This document shows positions 53,092 to 60,375 of a stretch of DNA of 60,377 bases, piece after piece. This DNA is from an uncultured Bacteroidales bacterium (GTDB lineage Bacteria > Bacteroidota > Bacteroidia > Bacteroidales > UBA932), in contig CAMXAU010000016.1 in NCBI GenBank assembly GCA_947179325.1, positions 1-60,377 on the forward strand. The letters run 5' to 3'. How positions within the stretch are numbered: the first letter of the stretch is position 1; the number at the start of each line of letters is the position of its first letter. Made by a program: the position numbers and the translations under genes. The notes under the pieces are model-generated. The model searched no databases and was not told the origin of the DNA. It saw only the letters and a list, made by a program, of their open reading frames with translations.

Positions 53092-53163
53092 GCCTCTGTA
53101 GTTTAATGGATAGAATTTCAGATTCCGGTTCTGAAGGTTGGGGTTCGATTCCCCACGGGGGTA
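53092..53163 (+). tRNA. tRNA-Arg (anticodon CCG), integration site of the element
   Basis: A 72-nt cloverleaf. The anticodon stem TCAGA/TCTGA holds loop TTCCGGT, and the T arm is TGGGG TTCGATT CCCCA. The acceptor GCCTCTG pairs with CGGGGGT only with three G-T pairs (positions 1-72, 4-69 and 6-67). The tyrosine recombinase gene begins 147 bp downstream, so the 3' end of this tRNA is the likely attachment site, and its 3' half may come from the element. Confidence 0.93.
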
Positions 53164-53309
53164 CGAAGCAAATGGACGCAAAAAATGCCTTAGAATGCCG
53201 TGAAAACGGGATTTTAAGGCATTCGGCTTTTTAGGGCATTTTCATTTGTACGCATAAAATAAGTACATTTGTTTCATAATGTTGTATTATAGTTGTATTT
53301 TTTTAAAAC

Positions 53310-54533
53310 ATGTCGAATGTCACATTTACCCCGGTCCTATATGCCCAGTTCAAAAGGGCAGACGGTACATACATGCTTAAGGTGAGGATGACTTTCAAGA
53401 GAAAGTCGAAATATCTTTCCACGAACATTATTGTCTATCCGGAACAGCTTACCCGTTCACTCAAAATCAAGGATGCCGGAATAAGGCGCAAGGCAGAGGA
53501 AATCATAATCCGTATGAACAGCAACATATCCGGACTGGATTTTTTCAGCCTTGAGAGGATGGACATTGATGAACTTGCCAGGCGTGCACTGAGACCGCGT
53601 GCTGAGAATTTCCGTCTGGACTTCATGAAATTCGCTGATGAAGTCATTGCCAGTAAAGCCGGAAAGCCGCAGGCTAATTATAGAAGTGCGCTGAATTCAT
53701 TTGTCCGGTTCATTGGAAGGGGACATCTGGATATCTCCGAGATTACGTCTTCCCTTATGAGGCGTTATGAGGGATGGTTGACATCAATTCATGGCAAAGG
53801 GGCAAGGGCTGTGAGCCTGTACACGGCAGCTATCGCCTACATGCACAAACAGGCAAGGCTCAGGTATAATAATGATGAAATCGGCGAGTTGCTTATAAAG
53901 AATCCGTTTGAATATTACAAGCCGCCAAAGCAGCGGCCGGCTGGGCACCGGGGAATGGATATCTCACTGCTTGATGACATGCTTCGTCTGAGGGATATGC
54001 TTGATGGTAGAGAAAAGCTTGGTGTTGACGTGTATCTTTTGAGTTTCGCCCTGATGGGGATGAACTGCCCGGATATCTATGGATGTGCAGCGCCGAAAGA
54101 TGGTGTCCTGCATTATTTCAGGACTAAGACAAGGGCGAGGAGAGTGGACAGGGCGGAGATGATCGTAAAGATAGACAGGAGGATACAGCCGATTATGGCG
54201 GAGTATATGGAGAAAAAAGGTAAGAGGGCCTTTAATTTCCACCGCAGGTATTCTGAATATAGCAATCTCTCTACTGCTGTGAATATAGGCTTGCACCGAT
54301 TTGCGAAAAGGATTGGCATGGAGGAGAATCTTACCCTGTATTCTGCCAGGCATACCTGGGCAAGCATAGCATACAAGGCCGGTATTGATAAAGGCGTGAT
54401 TAACGACTGCCTCTGCCATGTAGATGAAGAAATGAGGGTTACGGACCTCTACATAAGAAAGGACTGGAGCATTCTCTGGGATGCGAATGAAAAAGTGCTT
54501 GACATGGTGACCTGGAATCAGGTGCAGAAATAG
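53310..54533 (+). CDS. Tyrosine recombinase (integrase) of the integrative element
   Basis: Site-specific recombinase of 407 residues that integrates and excises the element at tRNA-Arg. The N-terminal part (about 1-95) is the arm-binding domain of Bacteroidetes integrases (FTPVLYAQFKRADGTYMLKV, KYLSTNIIVYPEQL). A SAM-like core-binding domain follows at about 100-200 (RLDFMKFADEVIASKAG, SALNSFVRFIGRG). The catalytic domain has R347 in LYSARHTWASIAYKAG, H370 in CLCHVDEEM and the nucleophile Y381 in VTDLYIRKDW. The first catalytic arginine is absent: the box reads FALMGMNCPDIYG (about 246-258). The same loss is known in the CTnDOT integrase IntDOT. Orientation is away from the tRNA into the element. 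Confidence 0.93.
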   Translation: MSNVTFTPVLYAQFKRADGTYMLKVRMTFKRKSKYLSTNIIVYPEQLTRSLKIKDAGIRRKAEEIIIRMNSNISGLDFFSLERMDIDELARRALRPRAENFRLDFMKFADEVIASKAGKPQANYRSALNSFVRFIGRGHLDISEITSSLMRRYEGWLTSIHGKGARAVSLYTAAIAYMHKQARLRYNNDEIGELLIKNPFEYYKPPKQRPAGHRGMDISLLDDMLRLRDMLDGREKLGVDVYLLSFALMGMNCPDIYGCAAPKDGVLHYFRTKTRARRVDRAEMIVKIDRRIQPIMAEYMEKKGKRAFNFHRRYSEYSNLSTAVNIGLHRFAKRIGMEENLTLYSARHTWASIAYKAGIDKGVINDCLCHVDEEMRVTDLYIRKDWSILWDANEKVLDMVTWNQVQK

Positions 54534-54648
54534 TACGGGACAATACGTCTCATGAACCACAAAATATGTTTATGTCCGCGGGATTTGCAAAGATCTTGCG
54601 ATTTTTTGCTATGCTCTGTGTATCAGGTTGTTGTGATATTGTAATGAA

Positions 54649-54678
54649 TGCACTGATAAATGGACGTTTAACGGTGCA
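54649..54678 (+). repeat. Left copy of a 30-bp inverted repeat (operator-like)
   Basis: This sequence, running TGCACTGATAAATGGACG to GGTGCA, is the reverse complement of 55188-55217 with a 22-bp perfect core and TGCA at both ends. Each copy is also an imperfect dyad of 15-nt half sites (TGCACyGwTAAAyGk), as expected of a binding site for a dimeric protein. Confidence 0.85.
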
Positions 54679-54707
54679 AAGGTAGCATTTTGCTCTGTAA
54701 ATACAAA
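54677..54707 (-). promoter_or_regulatory. Consensus minus-strand promoter beside the left repeat
   Basis: On the minus strand TTTG (54704-54707), a 19-bp spacer and TACCTTTG (54677-54684) match the consensus exactly. Transcription would start inside the left repeat and run antisense into the integrase 3' end, where no minus-strand gene is convincing. Confidence 0.6.
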
Positions 54708-54724
54708 TTTTTACAGAGCAAAAT
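54687..54724. promoter_or_regulatory. 15-bp perfect palindrome upstream of the HTH gene
   Basis: ATTTTGCTCTGTAAA (54687-54701) and its complement (54710-54724) flank an 8-nt spacer. It covers the -33 box of the minus-strand promoter and precedes the HTH gene, so it is a candidate operator; it is not followed by a U-run that would make it a terminator for the integrase. Confidence 0.65.
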
Positions 54725-54753
54725 ACAGCACAAATTTCAAAATAGTTTGTTAT

Positions 54754-55146
54754 ATGGTTGACAATCAGGACATAAAAGGGAGACTCTGTTTGTATATCAA
54801 GCACTTAGGCATCGGCCAGAGTAGATTTGAGAAGATATGCGGCTTATCAAATGCGTATGTAAACAACATTAGGGTATCCATATCACCGAAAAAATTACAG
54901 CAAATCTCTCAGCATTTTCCAGAATTAAATACAGGTTGGCTAATGACTGGAGAGGGCAAAATGTTGAAGACAGACACAATTATTCAAAGCATAGGGGATA
55001 ATTCCACAAACAACACCCAAGTTGCAGGAACCCAGGAACTGGCTGTCATTCAGGAGAGAATAAAACACCTGGAAGGCATTATCAAGGAAAAGGAAGCTTT
55101 GATTGATGAAAAAGAAAGAATGATACAGGTGCTACTGAAAAGATAG
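54754..55146 (+). CDS. Small HTH (phage-repressor-like) regulator
   Basis: A 130-residue protein. The N-terminal 65 residues look like an XRE/phage-repressor HTH (IKGRLCLYIKHLGIGQSRFE, KICGLSNAYVNNIRVSISPK, KLQQISQHFPELNTGWLMTG), with the closing LNTGWLLTGEG-like motif that is common in Bacteroides phage and element regulators. The C-terminal part is a coiled coil (ELAVIQERIKHLEGIIKEKE, ALIDEKERMIQVLLKR) likely to dimerise it. The gene is bracketed by the two 30-bp inverted repeats and preceded by a palindrome, so it is the best candidate for the protein that binds them and controls integration or replication of the element. Confidence 0.75.
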   Translation: MVDNQDIKGRLCLYIKHLGIGQSRFEKICGLSNAYVNNIRVSISPKKLQQISQHFPELNTGWLMTGEGKMLKTDTIIQSIGDNSTNNTQVAGTQELAVIQERIKHLEGIIKEKEALIDEKERMIQVLLKR

Positions 55147-55187
55147 CGTAATGCGCGTAAAACCAAGTGTTTATGCGCGATATTAAA

Positions 55188-55217
55188 TGCACCGTTAAAC
55201 GTCCATTTAATGATGCA
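55188..55217 (+). repeat. Right copy of the 30-bp inverted repeat (operator-like)
   Basis: Begins TGCACCGTTAAACGTCC and ends TGCA; inverted relative to 54649-54678 with a perfect 22-bp core (55188-55209). It ends 6 bp before the start codon of the next gene, so a bound protein would block that gene's translation-start region or promoter. Confidence 0.85.
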
Positions 55218-55245
55218 AAGGTATGAAAAAGAATGAAACGGCAAA
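55216..55245 (-). promoter_or_regulatory. Possible minus-strand promoter beside the right repeat
   Basis: Minus-strand TTTG (55242-55245), 18-bp spacer and TACCTTTG (55216-55223). The arrangement repeats that at 54677-54707: the -7 box abuts the 30-bp repeat in both. The spacer is slightly short and the elements lie inside a coding start, so it is tentative. Confidence 0.35.
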
Positions 55246-55480
55246 GAGGGAAACCATGACTTTCCCGGAACTATGGAGGGATCTCCGGCTTGATGAGGCT
55301 GATGATGTCAGGCGGTCCATCAAAGAGGGGTTGCGGAAAACAACTGCAACATTCTGGAGGTGGTATACGGGGGCTGCGGAACCGGAAACTTACGCAGAAA
55401 GGATGTATTTTGCGAAAATTATCAACGAGACGCTCGGTATCAATACTGATGCAGACATATTGTTTCCGCCTAAAAAATGA
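55223..55480 (+). CDS. Small unknown protein, possible DNA-binding regulator
   Basis: An 85-residue protein I cannot assign. It is charged and helical (MTFPELWRDLRLDEADDVRR, SIKEGLRKTTATFWRWYTGA), followed by AEPETYAERMYFAKIINETL and DADILFPPKK. The order of helices could make a small HTH fold similar to phage regulators. It starts 6 bp after the right 30-bp repeat, making it the first gene of the downstream run, probably controlled through that repeat. Its stop codon overlaps the next frame's first ATG. Confidence 0.55.
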   Translation: MKKNETAKRETMTFPELWRDLRLDEADDVRRSIKEGLRKTTATFWRWYTGAAEPETYAERMYFAKIINETLGINTDADILFPPKK

Positions 55481-55485
55481 TAGTG

Positions 55486-55830
55486 ATGGAAAGTATAGGA
55501 GAAATGATACTGCAGACGGCTCAGATTTCTGAACTTATTGCAGACGCAATTATCAAGAGACTGAATCCTGTTGATGATGATATGTCGGAGAGGCAGGCTG
55601 AATTGGCATATGGGAAAAGGTGGCTTCGGCGGATGAAGAGAGAGGGGCTGGCAAAATGCAGCAGGGTCGGAGGTAAGATTGTTTATAGCCGTCATCAGCT
55701 CAACTGCATAAGGGCGGCGGAAAAGGAGATGTCAATGATCGTCCCGGAGAATGCGGACAATGTGACTGTCAAGGACGGGGAATGCTTTGAAAATAAAGGG
55801 CAGGATATGACCGGGCCGGAAGAAGAATGA
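55486..55830 (+). CDS. Small HTH/excisionase-like protein
   Basis: A 114-residue protein from MESIGEMILQTAQ (an ATG at 55477 would add three residues and overlap the previous stop). Residues about 35-80 (MSERQAELAYGKRWLRRMKR, EGLAKCSRVGGKIVYSRHQL) fit the winged-helix MerR/excisionase-type domains that precede recombination or replication genes in Bacteroidetes elements. The C-terminus is acidic and probably disordered. It could be the recombination directionality factor for the integrase, but it could also be a replication accessory protein. Confidence 0.6.
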   Translation: MESIGEMILQTAQISELIADAIIKRLNPVDDDMSERQAELAYGKRWLRRMKREGLAKCSRVGGKIVYSRHQLNCIRAAEKEMSMIVPENADNVTVKDGECFENKGQDMTGPEEE

Positions 55831-55837
55831 TATAGCT

Positions 55838-56047
55838 ATGGAAATGTCAATAAGTAATATGCTGATTATAATAGAAGCCCTTGCCTCCTACCGTGAATCG
55901 CTTCTGTCCCTCAAGGACAGTATTGAAAAGGACGAAGAGGGAGACAAGAAATGCTTAGAGGCGATAGAAAGGAAAATAAGAAAGGTTGAAAGACTTGACA
56001 ATGACATCCAGGACCTTCTGCTGAAGGCAGATTGCCAGGTACAATGA
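55838..56047 (+). CDS. Small coiled-coil protein of unknown function
   Basis: A 69-residue, strongly helical and charged protein (LLSLKDSIEKDEEGDKKCLE, AIERKIRKVERLDNDIQDLL) with no family I recognise. It begins 7 bp after the previous gene and ends 20 bp before the primase start, so it belongs to the same transcript. A role in the replication complex is possible but only by position. Confidence 0.5.
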   Translation: MEMSISNMLIIIEALASYRESLLSLKDSIEKDEEGDKKCLEAIERKIRKVERLDNDIQDLLLKADCQVQ

Positions 56048-56055
56048 AATTAATA

Positions 56056-56064
56056 GGGGGGGGG
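56056..56064 (+). repeat. Homopolymer G9 upstream of the primase start
   Basis: Nine consecutive G, 3 bp before the ATG at 56068. Homopolymers of this length slip during replication and are also prone to sequencing error. A change in length would alter the distance to the start codon but not the protein if ATG 56068 is the start. Confidence 0.8.
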
Positions 56065-56067
56065 ATT

Positions 56068-59000
56068 ATGATACCTGAATATATTAAAGACCAGATACTG
56101 GAACTGGATCTGTTGTCTGTGATGGAGGATGAGGGAATCGAGTTCAAGCGTGGCAGTGCAGGGAATTATGTGTGCTGTTGCCCGTTCCATAATGAGAAGA
56201 CGCCATCTTTCAGCGTCTCTACCAGCAAGAACCTATATTATTGTTTCGGGTGTCACAAGGGAGGCAACGCCATCACCTTTATAATGGAATATAAAGGCAT
56301 GAGCTATCCCGAAGCCCTGGAATATCTTGCAGGCAGGAATGGTATCCACTATGAGAAGCGGGAATTGACAGCTGAGGAAAGGGAGAGGATCTTCAGGAAG
56401 GAGCAGCTGATAAATGTGAATAAGGCTGCACAGCGCTTCTTCGTCTCGATGATAGGGACTCCGGCTGCACAGGATTATGTGAATAAAAGAGGGTGGAATG
56501 AAGACGTCGTCCAGGCTTTCGGTGTCGGGTATGCGCCTGGCCGGAATTCACTGCTGGATTTTCTCCGCAAAGAGGGATGGAAAGAACAGCAGATACTTGC
56601 GGCCGGTCTGGCAGGCAAGAATGAAGAGGACGGTTCGCTGTATGACTTTTTCAGCCAGAGGGTAATATTCCCGGTTTACAGCAGGACAGGCTATATCGAG
56701 GGCTTCACCGGGCGTTACATCGGTGACAGGAAGGATCTTCCGAAATACAAGAATTCACGCGAAACTGAAATTTTCAAGAAAGGTGATTCTCTTTTCGGGT
56801 ATTTCCAGGCTCAGCGCAAGATAGCCACTACAGAGACGGTTATACTCTGTGAGGGCAATCCTGATGTGGTCCGGCTTCATCAGATTGGTCAGGACTATGC
56901 CGTCGCGCCGATGGGAACAGCCTTGACTGACCGCCAGGTGGAGTTGCTGAGGTTGCGGGCAAAGAAGGTCATTATAATCGGTGACACAGATGCAGCTGGT
57001 GTCAAGGCGGTTGAAGAACATGGCCTGAGACTGCTGAAGGCAGGGCTTTCTGTCAGAGTGATGGAACTGCCAGAAGACAAATGCAAAGACGCAGATGAGT
57101 ACTTCCTTGCCCATAGACTGGAATTTGATGAATGCCTTGCAAGGAGAACGTCCGATTATATTCCGTGGCTGTGTGAACGGCGTATGCTAGGGAAAGTAAG
57201 CCAGACTGAACAGGCGGCTGCGATTGTTGAAATGTCCGGAATCCTGGCGGCATGTCAGGACCAGAATGCTGTACAGATGTATCTGGACGGATTTATCAAG
57301 GAGTACAAGAACGGTTCAATCTGGAAACAGGAATATTATAAGGCGAAGAACGCCAGGGACAGGGAACAGGCGAAGGATGATACAACGGACAGGATGTTGT
57401 CTGAATATGGCTTCTATATCAAGGATAACTGCTATTTTGGGGCGGGCTCCAACAGTAAGGACAAGAGATGGAGCAATTTTGTGCTTGAGCCTATACTGCA
57501 TATCCGTGACGAAAAGAATGCCAGAAGGATATTCAGGATCCGTAATTTCAAGGGACAGGAGGCTGTGATAAAACTGAACCAGTCCGAACTTGTGTCTTTC
57601 TCTGACTTCAAGACCAGGACGGAGACAGCCGGAAACTATGTCTGGGAAGCTTCGCAGAATGAGTTGACAAACCTGAAGAAATACTTGTATGACGATACCC
57701 CTTCGGCGGATGAGATCAAGCAGCTGGGGTGGCAGCGGAAGTGGCGCTTCTACGCATGGGGAAATGGCGGACTTGATGATGGCACATTTGTGCAGGCCAA
57801 TGATTTTGGCATTATCGACATCCGGGGGCAGAAGTTCTATCTGCCAGGCTGCTCGCTTGATACAAGAGACAACCCGCAAGGTTACCAGCAACACAGGAAA
57901 TTCCTTTATGCGAGGACGAGCGACATATCGTTGCGCGAGTTCTCGGAGAAACTCATCCTGGTGTTCGGCGACAATGCAAAGGTCGCGTTGTGCTTCCTCG
58001 TTGCTACGCTTTTCAAGGACATCGTTACTGGGGTGACCACTTCTTTCCCTATCTTGAACCTGTTCGGTCCAAAGGGCACGGGCAAGTCAGAACTGGGGCA
58101 TTCGCTGACATCTTTCTTTATCCCGAATAATATAGCCCCGAATATCAACAACACTACAAAGGCAGCACTTGCGGAAGCTGTCGCGGAGGTCTCGAATGCA
58201 GTTGTCCACCTGGATGAATACAAGAACAACCTCGACCTGGAAAAGCGTGAATTTCTGAAGGGACTGTGGGATGGAGCCGGACGTTCCAGGATGAATATGG
58301 ACAATGACAAGAAGAGGGAGACAACAGCTGTGGATTGCGGTGTCGTTATGTCCGGGCAGGAAATGCCGACGGCTGATATCGCGTTGTTCAATAGGTTGAT
58401 ATTCCTGACTTTCTCGAAATCTGAATTCAGTGATCAGGAAAAACGCAACTATGAGATGCTGAAGATTATCGAGAAAAGGGGACTCACACATCTTACCGGA
58501 GAAATCCTTCAGCTTCGAAGTCTTTTCCAGGGGCGTTTCCGGGAGAACTGGGATGAGGTCTTGTCTGATCTTAATGAGAAGGTCCGCAGCTATGCGGTGG
58601 AGGACCGTACGCTCAGGAACTGGGCGACAGTCCTTGCTGCTTTCAGGACGATAGAGGGGAGCCTGAATTTTCCGTTCGGTTACAAGGATATGCTTCCTAT
58701 AGTGGCGAAAGGGTGTGTGGAGCAGAACAACAAGACCAAGGCAAACAATGAACTCTCTGGGTTCTGGGAGACAGTGGATATCCTTGTGGCATCGAGCAAG
58801 ATCTGGCTCAAGGTTGACTATCATATCAAATACGGCCGGCGCAAGGTTGCCATACGCGAATCCTCGATCCCTCTTGAACTCAACCCTGGCAAGAAGTATC
58901 TTTATATCAGCTTCAGCCGGATCTCCCAATTGTATGCGAAGGAAAGCAAAGATTCCAACGGCAAAATGATTCCGAGGGAGACGCTTAAGTATTATCTGGA

Positions 59001-59271
59001 GCATTCACCTGAGTTTCTCGGTACAGTGCGGTCTGAGCGCTTCAGGCTCATCGAATCGCCCAATGGATATATCCCGTCTGATCCGTCTACATGGCAAAGC
59101 AAGGTCACAACAGCGATGCTGTTCGACTATGATGCAATCCGTGAAAACTATAATATAGATATTGATGTGCAGGCCGGTTACAAAGAGGAAGATGAGGGAA
59201 CTGGTCCTGATGACAGCAAGCCGGGCAGCATTTTCAAGGAGATTGAGAGTGATGAGGGGCGACTATTGTAA
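56068..59271 (+). CDS. Element-encoded DNA primase fused to an AAA-type helicase/ATPase
   Basis: A 1067-residue replication protein. I start at MIPEYIKDQILELDLLSVME because a G9 tract (56056-56064) lies directly upstream like an exaggerated ribosome-binding site; the frame extends up to 56032. A CHC2 zinc finger (C36-C38, H41, C59, C62 in YVCCCPFHNEKT and YYCFGCHKGG) leads into the DnaG-type core with TOPRIM motifs (TVILCEGNPDVVRLHQIG, KVIIIGDTDAAGVKAVE). A middle region (about 440-640) is unassigned. An ATPase domain follows with Walker A GPKGTGKS at 667-674 and VVHLDEYKNN as Walker B. The C-terminus may bind an origin. It lets the element start its own replication. Confidence 0.88.
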   Translation: MIPEYIKDQILELDLLSVMEDEGIEFKRGSAGNYVCCCPFHNEKTPSFSVSTSKNLYYCFGCHKGGNAITFIMEYKGMSYPEALEYLAGRNGIHYEKRELTAEERERIFRKEQLINVNKAAQRFFVSMIGTPAAQDYVNKRGWNEDVVQAFGVGYAPGRNSLLDFLRKEGWKEQQILAAGLAGKNEEDGSLYDFFSQRVIFPVYSRTGYIEGFTGRYIGDRKDLPKYKNSRETEIFKKGDSLFGYFQAQRKIATTETVILCEGNPDVVRLHQIGQDYAVAPMGTALTDRQVELLRLRAKKVIIIGDTDAAGVKAVEEHGLRLLKAGLSVRVMELPEDKCKDADEYFLAHRLEFDECLARRTSDYIPWLCERRMLGKVSQTEQAAAIVEMSGILAACQDQNAVQMYLDGFIKEYKNGSIWKQEYYKAKNARDREQAKDDTTDRMLSEYGFYIKDNCYFGAGSNSKDKRWSNFVLEPILHIRDEKNARRIFRIRNFKGQEAVIKLNQSELVSFSDFKTRTETAGNYVWEASQNELTNLKKYLYDDTPSADEIKQLGWQRKWRFYAWGNGGLDDGTFVQANDFGIIDIRGQKFYLPGCSLDTRDNPQGYQQHRKFLYARTSDISLREFSEKLILVFGDNAKVALCFLVATLFKDIVTGVTTSFPILNLFGPKGTGKSELGHSLTSFFIPNNIAPNINNTTKAALAEAVAEVSNAVVHLDEYKNNLDLEKREFLKGLWDGAGRSRMNMDNDKKRETTAVDCGVVMSGQEMPTADIALFNRLIFLTFSKSEFSDQEKRNYEMLKIIEKRGLTHLTGEILQLRSLFQGRFRENWDEVLSDLNEKVRSYAVEDRTLRNWATVLAAFRTIEGSLNFPFGYKDMLPIVAKGCVEQNNKTKANNELSGFWETVDILVASSKIWLKVDYHIKYGRRKVAIRESSIPLELNPGKKYLYISFSRISQLYAKESKDSNGKMIPRETLKYYLEHSPEFLGTVRSERFRLIESPNGYIPSDPSTWQSKVTTAMLFDYDAIRENYNIDIDVQAGYKEEDEGTGPDDSKPGSIFKEIESDEGRLL

Positions 59272-59587
59272 ATATCTGCTCAGGACTGATGCGCAATTGG
59301 AAATGTTCAAAATAAGATATGCGTCCTATATTGCTAATGAAAGTTCTGCCTATCTCAGTTGGCTTTCTGCTTTTCCGCTTATGGTGTGGACAAGGTATCT
59401 GGATGGCGTTCCAGAAAAGAATATACCGGTTGTTATCGGGATGCTCTGTGTCTTGTATCGCTCAGGGCAGGTGTGTCTTTCTTTTCATGACTCTATGCTC
59501 ATGATAAGGCGCGAACCTGCCGATGAGGGTGAATGGGATGCCTGGGTGGATTCCGCCAGGCGGCTTGTTGTGCCACGTAAAAAATAA
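59252..59587 (+). CDS. Small unknown protein after the primase
   Basis: A 111-residue protein from MRGDYCKYLLRTDAQLEMFK; the open frame runs up to 59162 within the primase gene, but the overlap of 20 bp at this start is more natural. It is rich in aromatic residues (SAYLSWLSAFPLMVWTRYLD) and ends in a charged tail (WDAWVDSARRLVVPRKK). I do not recognise the family. It is translationally coupled to the primase and is the last gene before a terminator, so it probably serves the replication module. Confidence 0.5.
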   Translation: MRGDYCKYLLRTDAQLEMFKIRYASYIANESSAYLSWLSAFPLMVWTRYLDGVPEKNIPVVIGMLCVLYRSGQVCLSFHDSMLMIRREPADEGEWDAWVDSARRLVVPRKK

Positions 59588-59592
59588 AGTTT

Positions 59593-59605
59593 TGATCATT
59601 ACAGT
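59593..59605. repeat. Left copy of a 13-bp direct repeat
   Basis: TGATCATTACAGT recurs exactly at 60363-60375. The two copies bracket the DUF4160/DUF2442 gene pair. Confidence 0.7.
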
Positions 59606-59608
59606 AGT

Positions 59609-59638
59609 GAGGGTGTCCTGGCGGATGCCCTCTTTTTA
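59609..59638 (+). terminator. Terminator of the primase transcript
   Basis: GAGGGTGTCC pairs with GGATGCCCTC (two G-T pairs), a 4-nt loop, then a T5 run. Confidence 0.85.
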
Positions 59639-59641
59639 TAG

Positions 59642-59672
59642 TTGTAGGTAATAATATAATTACCTATATTTG
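59642..59672 (+). promoter_or_regulatory. Promoter of the DUF4160/DUF2442 pair
   Basis: TATATTTG at 59665-59672 is a full -7 box; TTGT at 59642-59645 with a 19-bp spacer is a weak -33 box. The start codon at 59692 is about 13 nt from the predicted start point. Confidence 0.5.
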
Positions 59673-59691
59673 CCCTGTAAAGATAATTGAT

Positions 59692-59931
59692 ATGCCTACA
59701 ATATTCATACTGTTCGGTTTCCATTTCATGTTCTACTCAAATGAGCACTTGCCAATTCATGTGCATGTGAAAAAAGGTAACGCTTGCGCCAAGTTTACTG
59801 TTTTCCCGGTGGCAATGGTTGAGAGTTATGGAATGAAACCCGCAGAGTTGAAATTGATAGAGTCGATAGTGGAGGAAAATGTGGAAGTTATTGCAGAACA
59901 TTGGAACAAATACTTTAATACCAGCAAATAG
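59692..59931 (+). CDS. DUF4160 domain protein (candidate toxin-antitoxin partner)
   Basis: A 79-residue protein of the DUF4160 family, recognised by the start MPTIFILFGFHFMFYSNEHL and the following PIHVHVKKGNACAKF, where His and Asn are conserved. The end is helical (LKLIESIVEENVEVIAEHWN). DUF4160 genes are often followed by DUF2442 genes, as here with a 2-bp gap, and such pairs are suspected, but to my knowledge not proven, to act as toxin and antitoxin. The pair has its own promoter and sits between 13-bp direct repeats near the end of the element. Confidence 0.85.
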   Translation: MPTIFILFGFHFMFYSNEHLPIHVHVKKGNACAKFTVFPVAMVESYGMKPAELKLIESIVEENVEVIAEHWNKYFNTSK

Positions 59932-59933
59932 TT

Positions 59934-60356
59934 ATGAGGACAATTGAGAAAATCTGGTTGACGGAGTCTGAAATATGGATACGTACCGCTGATGGAAATG
60001 AAGCATGTGAACGTTTTGCCGATTATCCCCGCTTAAGAGATGCATCTTTGGAGCAGAGGGAGGCATATACCGTTGATGCTTTCGGCATATCATGGCCGGA
60101 GCTTGATGAAGACTTGAGCTTTGACGGTTTTTTCGCACAGAAGAGTGATAGCTACCTCTATAGGCTATTCATGAGTCATCCGGAGCTTAATGCATCTGCC
60201 GTTGCAAGGAAACTTGGAATTTCACAGAGCTTGTTCGCTCAATATGTCAGCGGCGCAAAGAAGCCGTCAGCAAAACGTATGAATGAAATTATCTCATCAA
60301 TGAGGGAAATCGGACGTGAACTGGCAAATATTCCGGAGTATTCTCCGGTGGCGTGA
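59934..60356 (+). CDS. DUF2442-HTH protein (candidate antitoxin)
   Basis: A 140-residue protein. Residues 1-70 are a DUF2442 domain (IEKIWLTESEIWIRTADGNE, FADYPRLRDASLEQREAYTV, FGISWPELDEDLSFDGFF). Residues about 78-125 form an XRE-type HTH (LYRLFMSHPELNASAVARKL, GISQSLFAQYVSGAKKPSAK). The DNA-binding domain suggests it represses its own pair, as antitoxins do. It starts 2 bp after the DUF4160 gene. The stop codon is followed at once by the second copy of the 13-bp direct repeat. Confidence 0.82.
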   Translation: MRTIEKIWLTESEIWIRTADGNEACERFADYPRLRDASLEQREAYTVDAFGISWPELDEDLSFDGFFAQKSDSYLYRLFMSHPELNASAVARKLGISQSLFAQYVSGAKKPSAKRMNEIISSMREIGRELANIPEYSPVA

Positions 60357-60362
60357 TAACAC

Positions 60363-60375
60363 TGATCATTACAGT
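60363..60375. repeat. Right copy of the 13-bp direct repeat
   Basis: TGATCATTACAGT, identical to 59593-59605, at the window edge. In the left copy the repeat leads into a terminator hairpin, so a second terminator may begin here. Confidence 0.7.

Noticed and set aside
53964..54560. A 198-residue minus-strand frame opposite the integrase, downstream of the consensus minus-strand promoter.
   Set aside because: The sequence is the mirror of the integrase coding region, without domain character, and its start lies beyond a plausible leader; I treat the transcript as antisense instead.
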